Source: Patescibacteria group bacterium (GTDB lineage Bacteria; Patescibacteriota; Minisyncoccia; Portnoybacterales; UBA2143). Taken from it: a DNA stretch of 5,213 bases. The notes below the pieces were generated by a model. That model saw nothing but the letters and a program-made list of their open reading frames with translations, was not told the DNA's origin and did no database searches. Shown here one piece after another: positions 4,038 to 5,213 of the stretch (within the stretch, counting starts at the first letter, position 1; every line of letters begins with the position of its first letter). A program made the translations under genes and the position numbers. Location of the stretch: positions 1 to 5,213 of the forward strand of contig JAHJUH010000107.1 of NCBI GenBank assembly GCA_018829245.1. Direction: 5' to 3'.

Positions 4038-5213
4038 CTACCAAGGAAGTATCTCTCTCCAATCAGGAAGCGTTATTCCAACTTCAAGATTTTTAGAATC
4101 TGGACAGCTATAACCATTAGCATCAGTTGTTTCTAGGCTAATATCTTTAGAACCACCAGAAACAAATTGCATAATTGGATTTTGTTCATTAGAAGTAGCT
4201 GGATTGCCATCTTGAAATATCCAAGACCAACCAGTACAAGAAACTGGATTATTACCAACGCCATAACAGATTGTTTGATCAACAAAAAGAATATTTTCTT
4301 CTTGGCTTGGATTTTCAGGAGTCCAATTAAAATCTACTAATGGATAAAGATGAGGTTTGGTAGTAAAAGAAGATCCACTTACCCAGCCAGAATTTGTTTC
4401 TTTGAAGTCATAAACCTTAACTCGCCAATAATAGGCAGTATTATAGCCAATCTGATCTGAACCAGGAGAAACAGCTATAGTTGCTGTTTGATTATTTGTA
4501 GTTGGACTAGGATTAGAAAGATTTATGTAATCTCTATTTATTTCTGGAGAGCTAAAATCACTATTATTATCTACCTGAAACTGAAATCTAGTTTGAGAAT
4601 GCCCATCAAGATCAGAATAAATCCATGAAAAATAATGGGCTGGAGATGAACCGCAATAATATGCTGAATCACCGCCAGTAACATTTAAATTAGTAGCAGT
4701 AGGCGGCTGATTAACCACTCCCATGCTATTTACCCTATAACTACTTCCTCCTCCCTCAGCGCTATTTAAACTGATCCAGCCAACAACCATATCAGACCAA
4801 GCATAACCATGCCAATCTCCATTTGTATCAAAAGTAGCATTATAAAATTTAATCCAGCCATCCCAACCACCACCATTAGCCAAAACCCTCATCCAACCAT
4901 TTAATTCTTTTGTACTATCATTATATTTAGCAATACACTCTCCGCCTGGACAAGGATCGCTAGAAGGCGGAACTCCAGTATTAGATCGATTAAAACTAAT
5001 CCAACCAATATTTTCAGACCAAGCATAGCCAGATAAATATCCAGTAGTTTCATCAACATTAACTCCATAATTTACTAATCCTCCACCAGTAGAATTATTA
5101 AAACTTATCCAACCAATATTTTCAGACCAAGCATAACCAGATGTATTATGTTCTGCTCCAGCTTGAACTAAAAATACTAAAGCAAAAACTGCTATAATAG
5201 AAATGATTGAAAA
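4038..5213 (-). CDS. Secreted surface protein with GYAWSENIGWISF repeats, Fn3-like and PKD-like domains; N-terminal residues beyond the window
   Basis: 391 residues are visible; the frame is open to the window edge and only the very N-terminus (start codon) is missing. It begins inside a signal peptide: the hydrophobic FSIISIIAVFALVFLVQAGAE (visible 1-21), with cleavage probably after a small residue near 18-20. Two near-identical motifs SGYAWSENIGWISFN (visible 25-39 and 61-75) and a diverged third, HGYAWSDMVVGWISLN (about 135-150), follow. Between them lies a segment with two cysteines (88 and 93) and GWMRV / GWIKF. Next is a fibronectin-III-like region (about 170-285, with HYFSWIYSDLDGH and AYYWRVKVYD). 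After that comes a PKD-like domain (about 290-380: PLVDFNWTPENP, WSWIFQDGNP, GGSKDISLETTDANGYS). The end is Leu-Pro-Asp-Trp-Arg-Glu-Ile-Leu-Pro-Trp. An internal ATG at 4892 is not the start because repeats and signal peptide lie upstream in frame. No catalytic motif is seen; a surface or adhesion role is inferred. Confidence 0.88.
   Translation of the reverse strand, partial: FSIISIIAVFALVFLVQAGAEHNTSGYAWSENIGWISFNNSTGGGLVNYGVNVDETTGYLSGYAWSENIGWISFNRSNTGVPPSSDPCPGGECIAKYNDSTKELNGWMRVLANGGGWDGWIKFYNATFDTNGDWHGYAWSDMVVGWISLNSAEGGGSSYRVNSMGVVNQPPTATNLNVTGGDSAYYCGSSPAHYFSWIYSDLDGHSQTRFQFQVDNNSDFSSPEINRDYINLSNPSPTTNNQTATIAVSPGSDQIGYNTAYYWRVKVYDFKETNSGWVSGSSFTTKPHLYPLVDFNWTPENPSQEENILFVDQTICYGVGNNPVSCTGWSWIFQDGNPATSNEQNPIMQFVSGGSKDISLETTDANGYSCPDSKNLEVGITLPDWREILPW
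4992..5141 (-). repeat. Direct repeat encoding the GYAWSENIGWISF motif
   Basis: The 42-bp stretches at 4992-5033 and 5100-5141 differ at only two positions and lie 108 bp (36 codons) apart, in frame within the surface-protein gene. The sequence between and around them is not similarly conserved. A third, clearly diverged version lies around 4767-4810. The near identity includes silent positions, which points to recent duplication or gene conversion. Confidence 0.8.

Noticed and set aside
4027..4046. Hairpin CCTTGG / CCAAGG spanning the stop codon of the surface-protein gene as a terminator
   Set aside because: The 6-bp stem is not followed by a T-tract on the minus strand; the hairpin at 3921-3904 with its T-run is the better terminator.
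4038..4892. Surface protein starting at the internal ATG at 4892
   Set aside because: The same frame continues upstream with two GYAWSENIGWISF repeats and a signal peptide to the window edge.

Overview
The window is AT-rich DNA in which every recognisable gene lies on the minus strand, so transcription runs from high to low coordinates. The gene content suggests the Candidate Phyla Radiation (Patescibacteria), most likely a Parcubacteria-like lineage. The evidence is a compact minor-pilin operon, a secreted protein with repeated Gly-Tyr-Ala-Trp-Ser ... Asn-Ile-Gly-Trp-Ile motifs of a kind I associate with that group, a PilX-like protein of the same style, and a small IS200-like/REP-associated transposase. 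This assignment rests on family style only; there is no rRNA or other marker in the window.

Layout in transcription order. (1) 5213 to 4038: a secreted repeat protein with fibronectin-III-like and PKD-like domains, its first few residues cut off by the window edge. (2) 4030 to 3926: a 105-bp element bounded by perfect 28-bp inverted repeats, lying between that gene's stop codon and a probable terminator at 3921-3894. (3) An extended -10 promoter at 3884-3876, only 7 nt from the first start codon of the next operon. (4) 3868 to 1974: four overlapping or near-abutting prepilin-like genes in the order GspH/FimT, PilV, PilW/PulJ, PilX, matching fimU-pilV-pilW-pilX and gspH-I-J-K. (5) 1970 to 1227: a membrane-anchored HtrA/trypsin-fold protein in which all three catalytic positions appear to be substituted. 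(6) 1189 to 718: a secreted protein with a CxxCH motif, split by an apparent one-base frameshift in a run of five A/T, followed directly by a strong intrinsic terminator at 717-684. (7) 615 to 1: a Y1 (HUH) REP-associated transposase cut off at its C-terminus. A 27-bp palindromic repeat occurs both just before its start codon and inside its coding region, read in the same frame.

How they work together (inference): the four prepilin-like proteins would form the tip/initiation complex of a type IV pilus or related filament. The downstream pseudo-protease and CxxCH protein sit where Pseudomonas carries pilY1, and may be envelope partners of that complex. The repeat/PKD protein appears to be a separate transcription unit encoding a cell-surface protein. 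The transposase and the two palindromic repeat families are mobile or repetitive DNA at the edges of the operon.
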